DNA of 64,000 nucleotides from Solanum dulcamara (GCF_947179165.1 NC_077240.1:72061501-72125500); one strand, 5' to 3'. Positions 32,487 through 44,690 are shown, counted from the stretch's first letter. The notes: generated from the sequence alone by a model not told the origin. Program-made: numbers and translations.

Positions 32487-35400
32487 ATGTACACAGCTGA
32501 GACTACGTCCGGATCTATGGAAATGGGTGATGCAAACCTAAATGGAGCTCGTGCAACTGCTGGTCCAACCGGCTTTGAATCTCCAACTGTAGGACATAAT
32601 CATCCTCTATATCTTCATCCGAATGATACTCCAGGTAGTTCTCTAATCTCGCTTCAGCTCATAGGTTCAGAAAACTATGCGGTTTGGAGTAGATCTATGC
32701 GCATCGGATTGTTAGGGAAAGGCAAATTAGGCTTTGTTGATGGAAGGTTTCCTAAGTCTCATTTTGAGCCTGAGTTGTTTGATGTCTGGGAAAAGTGTAA
32801 TGCTGTGGTGTTGTCCTGGATAATGAATGTTGTTACACCTGGACTGTTGAGTAGTATTGTTTATGCCGGTGATGCATACAAGGTCTGGAGTGATCTGAAA
32901 GAAAGGTTTGACAAAATTAATGGTGCGCATGTGTTTCAATTGCACAAGGAAATTCATAGTTTTACTCAAGGAACTATGACTATTACAGAATACTACACAC
33001 ATCTAAGAGGGCTGTGGAATGAGTTTGACTCTATCATGCCACGCCCTGGGTGTTCGTGTGCTGAATCAAAGAGGTTCCAAGAACACTTTGAATACCAGAG
33101 ACTGCTTGAGTTTCTTATGGGACTGAATGAGTCCTATTCAGCTGCTAGAGGTCAGATATTGATGCAAAGTCCAATTCCCAACCTAAACAAAGCTTATTCA
33201 CTAATAGTAGATCATGAAAGCCAAAGGAACCTAGCAAGTTCATGTCATGAAAGTGTTACTTCTAAAATGGTTGAAAGCACTGCTCTATTTAGTAAAAATA
33301 GGGGAAATGGCACTAATTAGAGCGGCAACTTTGGACATCAACCATGTGGTGATGGCAACCCAGGAAGAGGGCACTATGACAACCAATACAAGCCACAAAA
33401 GTTCCAGAAGTCAACTGTTGTATGTGAGGTCTGTGGCTACATGGGACACTCTAAGGAACAATGTTTTAAAGTGAAAGGCTATCCAGCTGGATGGAAGTCA
33501 AAGAAGAAGAGGGAACCATTTAATTCAAACTCATATGCTAATCAAGCTGAGGTTACTCAATGTAGAGATCAAAATTCCACAGATGACACATCTTCACCTG
33601 CAGCCTTCTTCACACAGGATCAGTACAATCAGATTTTGCAGATGCTGGCCAGAGGAGGTGAGAATGGAGGAGAACACTCAGCTAAAGCAGCTACAGCAGG
33701 TAGTGCTCTATCTGCTTTAGTCTCAAAATATATAGATAAAAGCTGGATAGTTGATACTGGAGCAACAAATCATATGACATCTAAGACTGAACTTCTAAAT
33801 GACCTTCACACTATATCATCATCTGAAAGGAGACAAGTAATGTTGCCCACTGGAAATGTTGTGTCAGTCTCCCATGTTGGTAGCACAAACATTCTTGGGA
33901 ATCAATCCATTGGAAATGTTCTATTTGTACCTGACTTTAAGTGTAATCTTCTTTCTGTATCACAGCTCACCAAAGAACTCAAATGTATGGCAGCTTTCTT
34001 TCCTGACTTCTGTGTTTTCCAGGATCTCTTCAGTGGTCAGGTCAAGGGGATTGATAAAGAGGATCAAGGGCTTTACATTCTGAAGGAAGATGCTTCAAAT
34101 GCACAAGTCAATTGTTGTGCAACTCAGTTCAAGGGTGTAGCTCCTGCAAACTCCACAAGTAGCAGTGTCATCCCAACTAGCAGACCTGCCACAGCTTCTC
34201 TATGGCATCTAAGACTAGGCCACATTCCTGTAGATATAATAAAAAAATCATCTAGTATTGAGATACTAGACACTGAACACTCTACTTGTACAGTTTGCCC
34301 ACTTGCTAAGCAAACTAAACTTCCTTTTCCTTTAAGCTCTCATGTGTCAAATGCTGTGTTTGAACTTGTTCATTGTGACATTTGGGGTCCCTAAAGGGTA
34401 CCCACTCATGATGGAAAGAAATACTTTGTGACTGTAGTTGATGATTACTCCAGGTTTACTTGGATTTTTCTTATAACCTCTAAATCTGACACTATTGTAG
34501 TGTTAAGAAATTTTTTCACACAGGTTCACAACTTATTCTCTACAACTGTGAAGACTCTGAGAACTGATAATGGATGTGAGTTTATGAGTGCTGCATTCCA
34601 GAATATGCTGTCTACACTTGGCATCCTTCATCAGACCACCTGTGTGTATACTCCTCAACAAAATGGTGTTGCTGAGAGGAAGCATAGAGCTATCCTGGAG
34701 ATGGCTAGGGCACTAAGGTTCCAATCCTATGTCCCTCTGAAATTCTGGGGTGAGTGTGTCACTACTGCAGTCTATCTTCTTAACAGAATTCCCTCCAAGC
34801 TCCTTCAGTTCAAAACTCCTTTTGAAATGCTTCATTCCCACCCTCCTTTCTTAGCCCACATTAAAGTCTTTGGTTGTCTTTGCTATGCCACAGTCCCACA
34901 CATTCATGATAAATTCTCTCCTAGAGCCATACCAGCTGTTCTTATGGGATACTCCTCATCAAAAAAGGGGTACCTCCTGTATGACCTTCACTCCAAATCC
35001 TTCTTTGTAAATAGACATGCTGTGTTCAAAGAAGATATTTTCCCTTTCAAGGATGCCCAAGTCTCCTCTAATCCTTTATTCCCAGTCCTCACACTTCTAG
35101 ACACCTCTTACCTCCCTCCACAGCCACACTCAGAGCCCATCCAATCTCCTCTATCTCCTGCATCACCTCCTGAGCTGCCATCTCAGTCTCCTTCCCTTCT
35201 TGTTCCACCCAGAAAATCCTCCAGACCCAGTAAGCCACCATCTTGGCTTCAAGACTTTATCACCACTTCTACAGGCAACACTTGTTCCTATCCTATTGCA
35301 GCACACATATCCTACTCTCATGTCTCCCCTGCTTACAGCTCTTGTCTAGCTTCTTACTCAGCCATCACTGAACCTACATCCTATAAAACTGCCTCTCTTG

Positions 35401-36944
35401 ATCCTCAATGGGTTCAGGCAATGCAGTTGGAGATTGATACTTTGGAGGCTAATCATACCTGGTCTCTGGTTGATCTACCCCCTGGCAAGAGACCTATTGG
35501 ATGTAAATGGGTGTACAAAATCAAGTATAAATCCACAGGTGAGGTTGAAAGGCTGAAAGCTAGACTGGTGGCCAAAGGGTTCAACTAACAAGAAGGCCTA
35601 GACTACAGTGAAACCTTCAGTCCTGTTGCCAAAATGGTTACTGTCAGAGCTGTTGTGGCCCTTGTTGCATCTAGAGGATGGTTTATTCACCAAATGGATG
35701 TTCACAATGCATTTCTCAATGGGGACCTGCTGGAAGAGGTCTATATGACCATCCCTGATGGTTTTGCTAGACAGGGGGGGTCTACTACCAAGGTCTGCAA
35801 ACTCCACAAGTCCTTATATGGACTCAAACAAGCTCCCAGGCAGTGGAACTTGAAGCTAACTGAGGCCTTACTGAAGCTGGGATTTCATCAAAGCCACTAT
35901 GACTACTCCTTGTTTACCAGGAAAGTTGACAGTGAAATACTTATTGTACTGGTATATGTGGATGACTTACTGATTACAGGTAGCAACACTGATCTAGTAG
36001 AGGACACAAAAAAGGGTCTACAAAAGCAATTCAAAATGAAAGACTTAGGTGATTTGAAGTTCTTTCTAGGCATTGAATGTGCTAGATCCAGTCAAGGAAT
36101 TCACATGTCTCAGAGAAAATATGCACTGGAACTGATTGCTGAATGTGGGCTAGGAGGAGCTAAACCTGCAGGAACACCATTAGAACAAAACAAGAAGCTG
36201 ACATCAATGAAATATGATGAACTTCTATCACATGAAGGCACAATTGATGATAAACAACTGCAGCACCCTGAAAGGTACCAGAGACTTGTGGGAAGACTCT
36301 TATATCTCACTATGACTAGACCTGATATATCTTTCCCAGTCCAGGTGTTGAGTCAATATATGCACAATCCCAAGGAGTCACATATGGAGTCTGCATTGAG
36401 AATTGTCAGGTACCTCAAGGAAGCTCCAGGCCTTGGGCTGTTAATGCCATCTCAAAGTACAAATACTTTGACTGCCTACTGTGATTCTGACTGGGGTGCC
36501 TGCCTGGAAACAAGAAGATCTGTTACTGGATATCTAGTAAAGTTTGGTGGATCACTAATTTCCTGGAAATCAAAGAAACAAGAGATAGTATCAAGAAGCT
36601 CAGCAGAGGCTGAGTTTAGAAGTATGGACAACTGTGCAGCTGAAGTCACCTGGCTGGTAAGTTTGTTTAAAGAGCTAGGAGTCCAGATTGAACTACCTGT
36701 TAACATGATCTGTGATAGCAAGGCTGCTATTCAAATTGCTGCAAATCCTATCTTTCATGAGAGAACCAAACATATTGACATAGATTGTCATTTTGTAAGG
36801 GAAAGAATCTGCTAAGGATTGCTGAAGACCAAGTTTATACATACAAAAGACCAAATAGCAGATATACTTACCAAGAGTCTAGGGAAAGCTCAACATCAAC
36901 ATTTACTAAATCAGCTTGGAGTTATGAACCTCTTCAAACCATAA
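32487..36944 (+). pseudogene. Copia Gag-Pol polyprotein with four in-frame stops
   Basis: One frame of 1486 codons. Gag (residues 1-about 310) contains the copia N-terminal block HNHPLYLHPNDTPGSS and a UBN2-type gag domain. Zinc knuckle CX2CX4HX4C at residues 313-326 is complete. Protease DTG Asp at residue 423; GAG-pre-integrase near 570-610; integrase Asp 631, Asp 694, Glu 730 (DD35E spacing); reverse transcriptase YVDD with Asp 1159-1160; RNase H from about 1329. The start is the first ATG after the PBS. Stops interrupt the frame at 33318-33320 (TAG), 34392-34394, 35586-35588 and 36813-36815 (all TAA); the normal end is 36942-36944. No frameshift and all catalytic residues are kept. Full-length protein cannot be made without readthrough, so this copy is probably non-autonomous. 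Confidence 0.95.
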
Positions 36945-36948
36945 GCTT

Positions 36949-36957
36949 GAGGAGGAG
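36949..36957 (+). other. Polypurine tract
   Basis: gaggaggag directly before the 3' LTR; primes plus-strand synthesis in this family. Confidence 0.9.
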
Positions 36958-37318
36958 TGTTAACCTTGCAAGCTACCAAGGTTGAAGAGTGGTTATAATA
37001 TTGTTATAAGTTGGCAAAAGTAGTTAAGAGTTTGTTAGCAAGTTGTTATGGTTAGTTAAAATGTAGTTAAGAGTCAACTTGTATAAAGGTATAAATACAG
37101 TACATATACAATGTGGATGTATATATAAAAGGAGATGTACTGATGAATAATACATACAACTTCATTTTACACAGATATTTTTCTCTCTCTAAAACTCTCT
37201 GCTCTCTCTTCTCTCTATAACTCTGTTTGTTCATTCTTCATCTTCTTCCTCTCATCTTCTTCATTTTCTTCATCTAGCATCTTGCATGCTTGCTCTAACT
37301 CCTTTGATGGAGTTATCA
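36958..37318 (+). repeat. Copia 3' LTR
   Basis: 361 bp, one difference from 32014-32374. Confidence 0.97.
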
Positions 37319-38105
37319 AATACTCACCAATTCCTGAAATCGTTTTGCCAAACAAGTTGAGATTTTCGATGTTCTAATTTCATATGGGTTATTCTCATGT
37401 ATTATGTTAAGTTTTAATATTTTTTGGCCAATTTGAACCAATATTTGTCTTTCTATTTTATTGGTTTTTTGAGTAAAGTGTAACCTTGTTCAGATTTCTT
37501 GATAATTCCAACTACTATTTTGTATGACTTACTACTGAAACCTTAATATGCAAGAAACATATACACACAAATCGTGCTATTATGTGTTTTCTTTCTATTG
37601 TATTATACTTCTCAAAAGAAGAGATTACAAAATTAATAGTAAAGTATCTATAGATAAGAGGAGAGGTAAATACTGGATTTTGATAAATTGAATTTGAAAA
37701 TTTAGAAACAACAAAGTTTAGATTGGGCATTAAGAAGCAAATGTGGTTATCTTCTGAAGCCATAACCAACGGAATGATGAAGAAATCAAACACTGATTCC
37801 TCTATGAGTGGTTGAAGAATTCTAAAGTTTATGTGTATGTCACTAAGTGACTAATCAACTTGTATCACTCATTTGACATGCTATCTACTTGTCACATTAT
37901 TTTTCTATTAATATTATAACATTAATTCCTTTTACTGCTGATTTGAAAATGATTGGGTTATACCATTAATCCTTTGTTGCGAATGTTGTTGTAGTTATAT
38001 CAATTTGCCACATCATGATGCTAAAATTAGTTCAGTTTTGCATGTCCACTCTAACACTTTTCTATGCAATAAGTTTGATCAAATTTGACATTTTCTATGG
38101 ATTTC
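37319..38105 (-). repeat. Large inverted repeat, right arm, outer segment
   Basis: Reverse complement is about 80-85% similar to 24954-25750. It ends exactly where a minus-strand gypsy LTR begins at 38106. The 92-codon minus-strand frame at 37515-37793 is not conserved in the left arm and is not called. Confidence 0.85.
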
Positions 38106-41100
38106 TATCACGATCCGAGTTAGACCCTAGTTGTGACACGGTAAATATGATCTCGAAAGACTCTAAACAAGCCTTTTAGCATAGCATGACATACGATAAC
38201 ATGATAATCAAGAGAAAATTTAAATGCGTAAGATATGTCTCAAAAATGGAAGTCTCGATAAAAGAGAATCTAAACATAACATCTGAAGTAAAGGGGAAAT
38301 CATACTTGTCTGACAAGCCTCTACTATCGTATATGGAAGCATAGGACAAGCTCTAGCTCACCCAAAACGTCTGAAACTAAAGTTATGAAAGGAAAACATA
38401 AAGAACTCATAATTGTTGCACTGTCGCTGCATGAGGACTCACCAAAGAAATCAACATCGATCGTAACATGTACTATCCACGAGAGTGAGTAGGAGCATCG
38501 TGACATACATTATAAAATAATATAGGAAAAGGAATATGTGTCAGTACTATAGAAAGTACTGAGTATGGAGAATATGCAATTCGTGATGTAAATCATAATA
38601 ATGCAATGACCAAACTAACATAGTAAACCCTAAAAGAATCATTAGAAACACAAGACATGATCAATTCAAACTAGTACGAAATTCATAAAGTAAACATAGC
38701 ATAATTCGAGTCTTTGTGAGAGATACTGTTAACTGACATAAACAATGAGAGCTATATCATGTAGTCTAGTCTCTTTCCTACACCGAAAAGAGGTTTTCCC
38801 TCTTGCCAAGTTAAGGACCATTGACATGAGCTATTTGTGGATCCACTAGCTTAAGCTTAGACTATTCATTTAGGACATCCTACGGTGGCACGTAGTTAGA
38901 GGATCTAGGTGATTTCTCCTAATACACTCGGTGCTAAGTAAACTCTCAACAAGAATATCAATCATAATCATATCATAGTCATGGAAAATGGTAATAAGTT
39001 TATAAGTTATAAGAGATACTTAATTAAAAGCATCTAGATCATGATAAGCTTTTAATATAAAATCACATTTAACATAAAGTGGGTAAATCATGAAAAACCT
39101 TTATGATGCGATTACTTCCTTTTCCAAACCAAACCATAGTTTCATAAAATCTTATCAATACATTATCTAAAAGCATCCTTGAAACTATAGTTCACAAATT
39201 CATGATGCATGTAAAATCTCAAATCATAGTTTATAGTCATAAAATAGGCATAATGCATGGGTTCATGTAAAACTTCTTGAAATCTTGTAATTAACATCAA
39301 TTCATGCATAATAAGATTATTGAAATTGAGTAAAAGCATAATTGAATGAATCCAATGCAAAATCATCAAAATACCTAGGGTTTAGGAAGAGATCATAAGG
39401 TAAAAGTAGAGATTCTTTAGGACTTTAGGGATGGAAGAAGTGTTAGAGTACACAATTTATATGTAGCGGAAGCATACCACAAGACCACAAATTACATATT
39501 AACTAATTAATATAACTTAAAAGGAGCTGAGAAGAACAACTAACCTTTCGAATTTTTCACACAAATTGCTCAACACTAAAGGATCTTGAATTCTTCTTTT
39601 TGCTGCCTTCTAGAATTGACCTCACTAATTTTCTTAAACCCAAACTTGAGTAGGCAAGTAATGTGTTTTTCTTTTCAGAAAAGAATATCTTCCTCTTACC
39701 TCAACACCCCTTTTTATACCCATATAATGTAGGCCACGAATTTCAGCCATCAAGCCAATTTAATAGGGGCATTAAAAGGTAATCAAGAGGCATAAAGAGC
39801 CATAATAACCAAAAACATTTTTTTCATTAAACCAAAACATTTTACAATAAATCAGCAAAACGTTTTGTTTTAGATATTAAAATTTTTGAATTCAAAATTT
39901 CATTAAAACCAAGAACGTTTATTATACAACTCTTTTATCTATTTTCGGAAAATGGTTTATTAGTCAGTCATAGCAGGGACCGCAAATTTATTTAACAGAG
40001 GCTTCCAATCACGATACTAATTTGCAAAAGAATAAATAAACCATATCGTGATAAATTACAAATTATTCTACTAAAAATATGTAATTGCACTCCTCGATTT
40101 AATTTTGAAATCCACCATTTCATCTTATTTAACTCCCCGTGATAGAATTACCGACACCAATTAATTAAATTAAATTTTCTGAAAAAAAATTAATTTATTG
40201 ACTTAATTAATCCTTTATTATTATACTTAACTTATTTCACGTGTCGGATAAAATCCACCTACAGAGTTACTCGTGAAAAACTTATAAGCAACCATAAAAG
40301 GGTGTCTTCTATCTCAGGTCCGAGACACGGTTCTATCAACTAATTATTATTTCACTAATAGAATTTTTCATTATTCAATCTACTAGGATTTATTGACTCA
40401 TTAAAAACTCGATTAAAATAATAAAACAATCACATAGATCATAATAATTATATCAAGATTAAGAGTATAAGTACATGTAATGGACTAAAGAATTTATTTA
40501 TCAATATTCAGAACAAAAATAAATTTATCTAATTGGTCCGTTCAATACATATAAAATGTACTAGCACAAGAAGTTGGAATTTTACCATTCTCATAATTAA
40601 GATTAAATTATATTTAATCTTGTGCTACAATCATCAAAATATTTGTCCAACTTTCTCTTTGATTGTGATCATTTAAATTATAACTTATAAGAACCGATAA
40701 TTTTAATCTTCCGTGTATGAGTTAAAATACTCCATACACAAAATTGTCTACTATATAAGTAATGGACACACATATATACACAATGATCTATTTCAATAGT
40801 TAAATCAAGACTTTATTATAATAACATAAATAGTCTTTACAAGGGATTAAATAAAAAATACTATAACACAATTACATGGTTAATAGTATATCCCAACAAG
40901 AAGATCCTTGGATGAAATTCTCAAATACCTCACTGAAATCTAGCCTTGAAACTTGAGAGGAGGCTTGACTTCTTGGAACCCTAGCTTGACCTGAGGAAGA
41001 AGACTTGAGAGAGAACCTTAAGTGCCTTAGGAAATTTTGAGTTATTAACAGGGAATAGGGGAAGCTTGAATGGTTTGGATAGATATAGATCATCCGAAAG

Positions 41101-41648
41101 AGTCTAAAATGACATAATTTAGAGGTTAAAATAGTGGGAGATTACCAAAATATCCCTCACTTAAAAATTTTCTGAAGTGCCTCCAAATGTGACCTACGAG
41201 TCGTAGGCCCATGCATGAGTCGTCCAAGAGGTCCGTAGAAATCATGTTCCAAAAATGAAGCTACTAGAATTGGCTCTACGATCCTACCACCCTAGTCTAC
41301 GGGTCATCAAACCTCTCATCCTATACAACTCCAAACACTCCAAAATTAACTTCTCTGAATCTCACCTTACGAGCCATTCAACGACTCGTTGAACTTCCTA
41401 CGGTTCGTATGACCTCTTCTGGAACATAACCTTGGCTACTAGAATTTTCCATTTCTCAGGAGTCTTCCTATAAGCACTATCTATGGGTCGTAGGACCTCC
41501 TACAGTTCGTAGATGACCCATCTATGAATGCCTTCTACGGTCCGTAGGTCCTTGTACAGGCCATAGGTGGGTTTGTACAACCCTGCACTAGTGAATTTTC
41601 TACAATCTTTCTCTTCCATTAAGCCTTTTCAACTTCTGGGATATTATA
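38106..41648 (-). repeat. 3' LTR of the minus-strand gypsy element, with nested solo LTR
   Basis: About 2.08 kb after removing the nested solo LTR and its duplication. Landmarks shared with 16438-17922 and 1745-3902. A 400-bp part (41190-41580) is full of imperfect palindromic ctacgg/ccgtag words. The polypurine-like run (plus strand ccccctt then cccccc) lies at 42036-42050, across the MITE. Confidence 0.78.
39441..40898 (-). repeat. Copia-type solo LTR
   Basis: 1458 bp, plus strand tgttagagtac to tatcccaaca, flanked by perfect 5-bp duplications agaag (39436-39440 and 40899-40903). On the element strand it begins TGTTGGGATATAC, usual for copia LTRs, and has a tataaaaaggg TATA-like site near 39713. 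No internal sequence, so it formed by LTR-LTR recombination. Confidence 0.93.
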
Positions 41649-41650
41649 AT

Positions 41651-42031
41651 GAGCCCGTTTGGATGGGCTTAAAAAAAGTTGCTTTTATGTATGAAGTGCT
41701 TTTAGAACTTTGAAGTGCTGAAAGTTATTTTTATAAATAAACAGTTGAGTGTTTGGATAAAAGTACTTATGATGTGAATTTTAGAGTTAAAAGAATAAAA
41801 AAAGATAGTCTGAGAATTTAGTTAAAATATAAGGGATATAAAAGTAATTTCCATGGTCAAAGAAAATGGCTTTAAGCACTTTGGAAAAAAAAGTTAGGAA
41901 TCCTAACTTTTCATTTTTGACTGACTTTAAGAACTTTATGGCTTAAAGTCAGCATTAGTCAAACACGTCCAAAAGCTAAAAAGGGGTTTTAAGTTGGTTT
42001 TGACCAACTTAAAGCCAATCCAAACGGGCTC
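41651..42031. mobile_element. MITE with 22-bp terminal inverted repeats
   Basis: 381 bp. Left end gagcccgtttggatgggctt; right end reverse complement gagcccgtttggattggctt. Flanked by aat on both sides (41648-41650, 42032-42034), a possible 3-bp duplication. No coding capacity. It lies at the LTR/internal boundary of the gypsy element. Confidence 0.87.
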
Positions 42032-42034
42032 AAT

Positions 42035-42164
42035 ATCCCCCTTCCCCCCAAAAAACATTCGTCATCGAATAGGACACAAGCTGGCATGAATAGAGTGGAG
42101 AAAGAGCTCTAAAAACCCAACATGAATGCAACAACACATTAAAATGCATACACTAAGGAGTAAT
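42035..42164 (-). other. 3' internal end of minus-strand gypsy element
   Basis: Short non-coding stretch between MITE and the inserted gypsy element, with the C-rich (polypurine on the element strand) run at 42036-42050. It ends with gtaat, the target duplication of the next insertion. Confidence 0.6.
42160..42164. repeat. Target site duplication gtaat, left copy
   Basis: Identical to 53382-53386. Confidence 0.92.
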
Positions 42165-42954
42165 TATCACGATCCAATTCCTTAGATCATGATGGCACCT
42201 ACTATAATCCATAAGCCAACCGGTCAATCCAGAACTTCAAGTAATGGGTTAGAGGGTAGAAACTAAACAAGAGTGACAAATTATAAAGATAGGCAGAAAG
42301 AATAAGTAGAAGTAAACCAAAATATGATATAAACAACTAAAGATCCCTCCCAAAACCTGAAAGTCACAAGTATAGAGCTACTATAAAATAAAAGATGAGT
42401 ACAAGTCCCGAAAGTGGACTAAAAATATATACAACAACTAGCTAGTATCAAAAGGCAAAAGACGGGTCATCCATACTAGGAATGATCCAAAAATGCCAAG
42501 TGCTCACCCTAGTCTCCAAAGCTGACTGCAACAGGCTCAATCTATCCACGGCGGTAGATGTTGCTCGGTCCATCATCACAAAAGTAGATGCATAGTGTAG
42601 TATGAGTACCAAGACAACAGGTGCCCAGTAGGCATCATAGGCCGAATAAGCAGAAAAGGTAAAAACAATATGAAAAAGAGGAATAGCCTAAATAAGAGTC
42701 AACATAAGCATCAAAAAGGAAAAGAGTAGTACCTATGAGAACTACAGCTAACTATACCCAACTAGGCCCCCATAAGCCCAACCGGGACACTCGTGCGCAA
42801 GTTAAATAAAAACTTGGACGAACCCCCATAAGCCCTCCGAGTACATAGAATAGGTACAACTACCAAGGCTAGGAACCAAGAATATGCGATGTTAGGAGCT
42901 GAAGTACTATATCATTTCCAAACCCAGAATCTCCAAGATTCAATCGATCTAGTG

Positions 42955-43290
42955 GTGACTTAGGGGTCGAGGCCGGGACTAGGATCCAGATGCTTACTCG
43001 AATGTTCAAAGTGGCCAAGGCTGGGACTGGGTACCTAGATGCTTGCCATAATACATAAGTACGGTCGAGGCCGAGACTGGGTACCCATATGCTCACCGTA
43101 ATACATTAGTATGATCGAGGCAGAGACTGGGTACCTAGATGCTCGTCAAACTAGCAAGCTGGTAGAGCCCGAGGCTGAGTACCCAGATGCTCCCCGATAA
43201 TTTAGAACGAAGGTTGGGACTAGGTACCCGGATGTTCATAGATAATATAGAATAAAGGTCGAGACTGGATACCCGGATGCTCACAGATAT
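42955..43290. repeat. Minisatellite in LTR (about 45-60 bp unit, about 7 units)
   Basis: Diverged units built on gaggccgggactgggtacc followed by cagatgctc and a variable AT-rich tail. The same array is in the other LTR at 50635-50965. Confidence 0.88.
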
Positions 43291-44179
43291 TTTATCCTAT
43301 GGTGTCTAATATTCTCCTTTCCAACTAAACAATAACGGTATCAAAAGTCTCCTTCCCAATGAGTCAACCGATATGCCGTCAAAACTGGAACCGAAGACAA
43401 AGTCAACAATCATGAAATCTAGTGTTATCGACGTATCACAAAAGTCACGATTATATCGATTTATGGATGAGGATATTTTTAAGAGTAAGGGTAATGCCTA
43501 ACTAAGGACACACTACCAGGCACTAGCCCACTATATCATTCTACAAGGATCCAGAGCGACGCCGGGATATCTAAAGCAAATTTACATCCTATACTAAGTC
43601 TAATATACTCCACAGTATCAACAACATGCTCATTCAACTCTCCTTATAATACTAACAAATAACAACAAGATACACATGCTTCTAAATATCCGAAAAACTT
43701 GATAACAAGCCTAAAGTATGATTTTTAACACCTAAAATATACAATCAAACTACCCAACCTAAATTCCAAATATTTCAACATGCTTTTACACATTCTAGCT
43801 CAATCTAAAGAAAGGTAAAACATAGCCTACCTGTAGGCTAAACACAAGAGCTTCAAATTACTGTGCTAGAGCTTTTTCCTTTCAAATGGCCTCGAAACAC
43901 TGGCACGCTGTCAAAAACAGAACCACAATGTTGATACGGTCATTTAGACACTAAATTCATAATTTTTGGAGACGGACCAATTTCTAAGTCTAAAATAGAA
44001 AATATGGGACCCATATACAGAATTTTGGATTTGATCCCTAAAACAGGTTCTAACCGTCACCCCAAGCTCACAAATTAGATTTATAACACAATTTGGGGTG
44101 GAAAAATAATGCAAGATGATCAAAAATCAATTCCCACATTTTCAACTAAGAAAACAAACAAGGCAGCCTCTTTACGCAT

Positions 44180-44690
44180 CGATTTCTCAAAAACAAAAAT
44201 CTTTCAATCAAAACAAATTAAACCATGATGTTACTTACAAAAAAACCCACAATCTAGCCTCAAGAATCACTCAAAATGGAGTTATATTGACCAAGATACA
44301 CTCTTCCAAAATTTAATAAAATTTAATTCCAAAAAATACTAAATTTGCAAATAAAAATCGATTTTTTTACCTCAAATGACATATCAAAAGAAGATTTTGA
44401 ACCTCCCAATGTTTTTCTCAAAATTCCATGCAAGATAGCCTCTGGAATCACCCAAATCGGATTTATATAGGCCAAGAAATAACTCCTCAAAGCTCTTCAA
44501 AAATTCAATCCGAAAATAGAAACTGCTGTAAATAAAATGAAGATTTTTACCTTAATCAAATACTCCAAATCAGTTTTCAAGCTCTCCAATGCGTTCTTCT
44601 CGAAATATCTCATAGGTTTGTCTTTTGAATCACCCATTTTGGAGCTATATAACTCAAGATAAAGGGTTTTAAAGTTGGAGAAAAAACTCC
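44180..44690. repeat. Diverged 180-bp tandem repeats in LTR
   Basis: A tagcctcnngaatcac-type core recurs at about 44253, 44435 and 44615 (spacing 182 and 180), each followed by a tatat-containing stretch and a later ctccaatg/ctcccaatg word. The other LTR has it at about 51940, 52122 and 52302. Confidence 0.72.

Larger units (their letters stand above)
32014..37318 (+). mobile_element. Young full-length Ty1/copia retrotransposon
   Basis: 5305 bp: 361-bp LTRs, intact PBS, one polyprotein frame and polypurine tract. The LTRs differ at one base (C near 32328, T near 37266). Flanks are aatat (32009-32013) and aatac (37319-37323), a 5-bp duplication with one change. The insertion splits the right arm of the large inverted repeat, and the left arm retains the uninterrupted site. 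The polyprotein is interrupted by in-frame stops but has no frameshift. Confidence 0.96.

Noticed and set aside
32727..33002. Antisense frames inside the copia polyprotein
   Set aside because: Shadow frames opposite clear gag and RNase H coding sequence.
37515..37793. 92-codon minus-strand frame MFDFFIIPLVMASEDN...
   Set aside because: The homologous sequence at about 25240-25550 in the left arm has stops and frameshifts, so the frame is not conserved.
24954..38105. Inverted repeat as an assembly artefact
   Set aside because: The arms differ by about 15-20% and carry different insertions with target duplications, so it is not a duplicated contig end. The exact spacer length still deserves a read-level check.
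42955..43290. CRISPR-like array
   Set aside because: Units are contiguous and diverged with no unique spacers, inside a plant LTR; it is a minisatellite.
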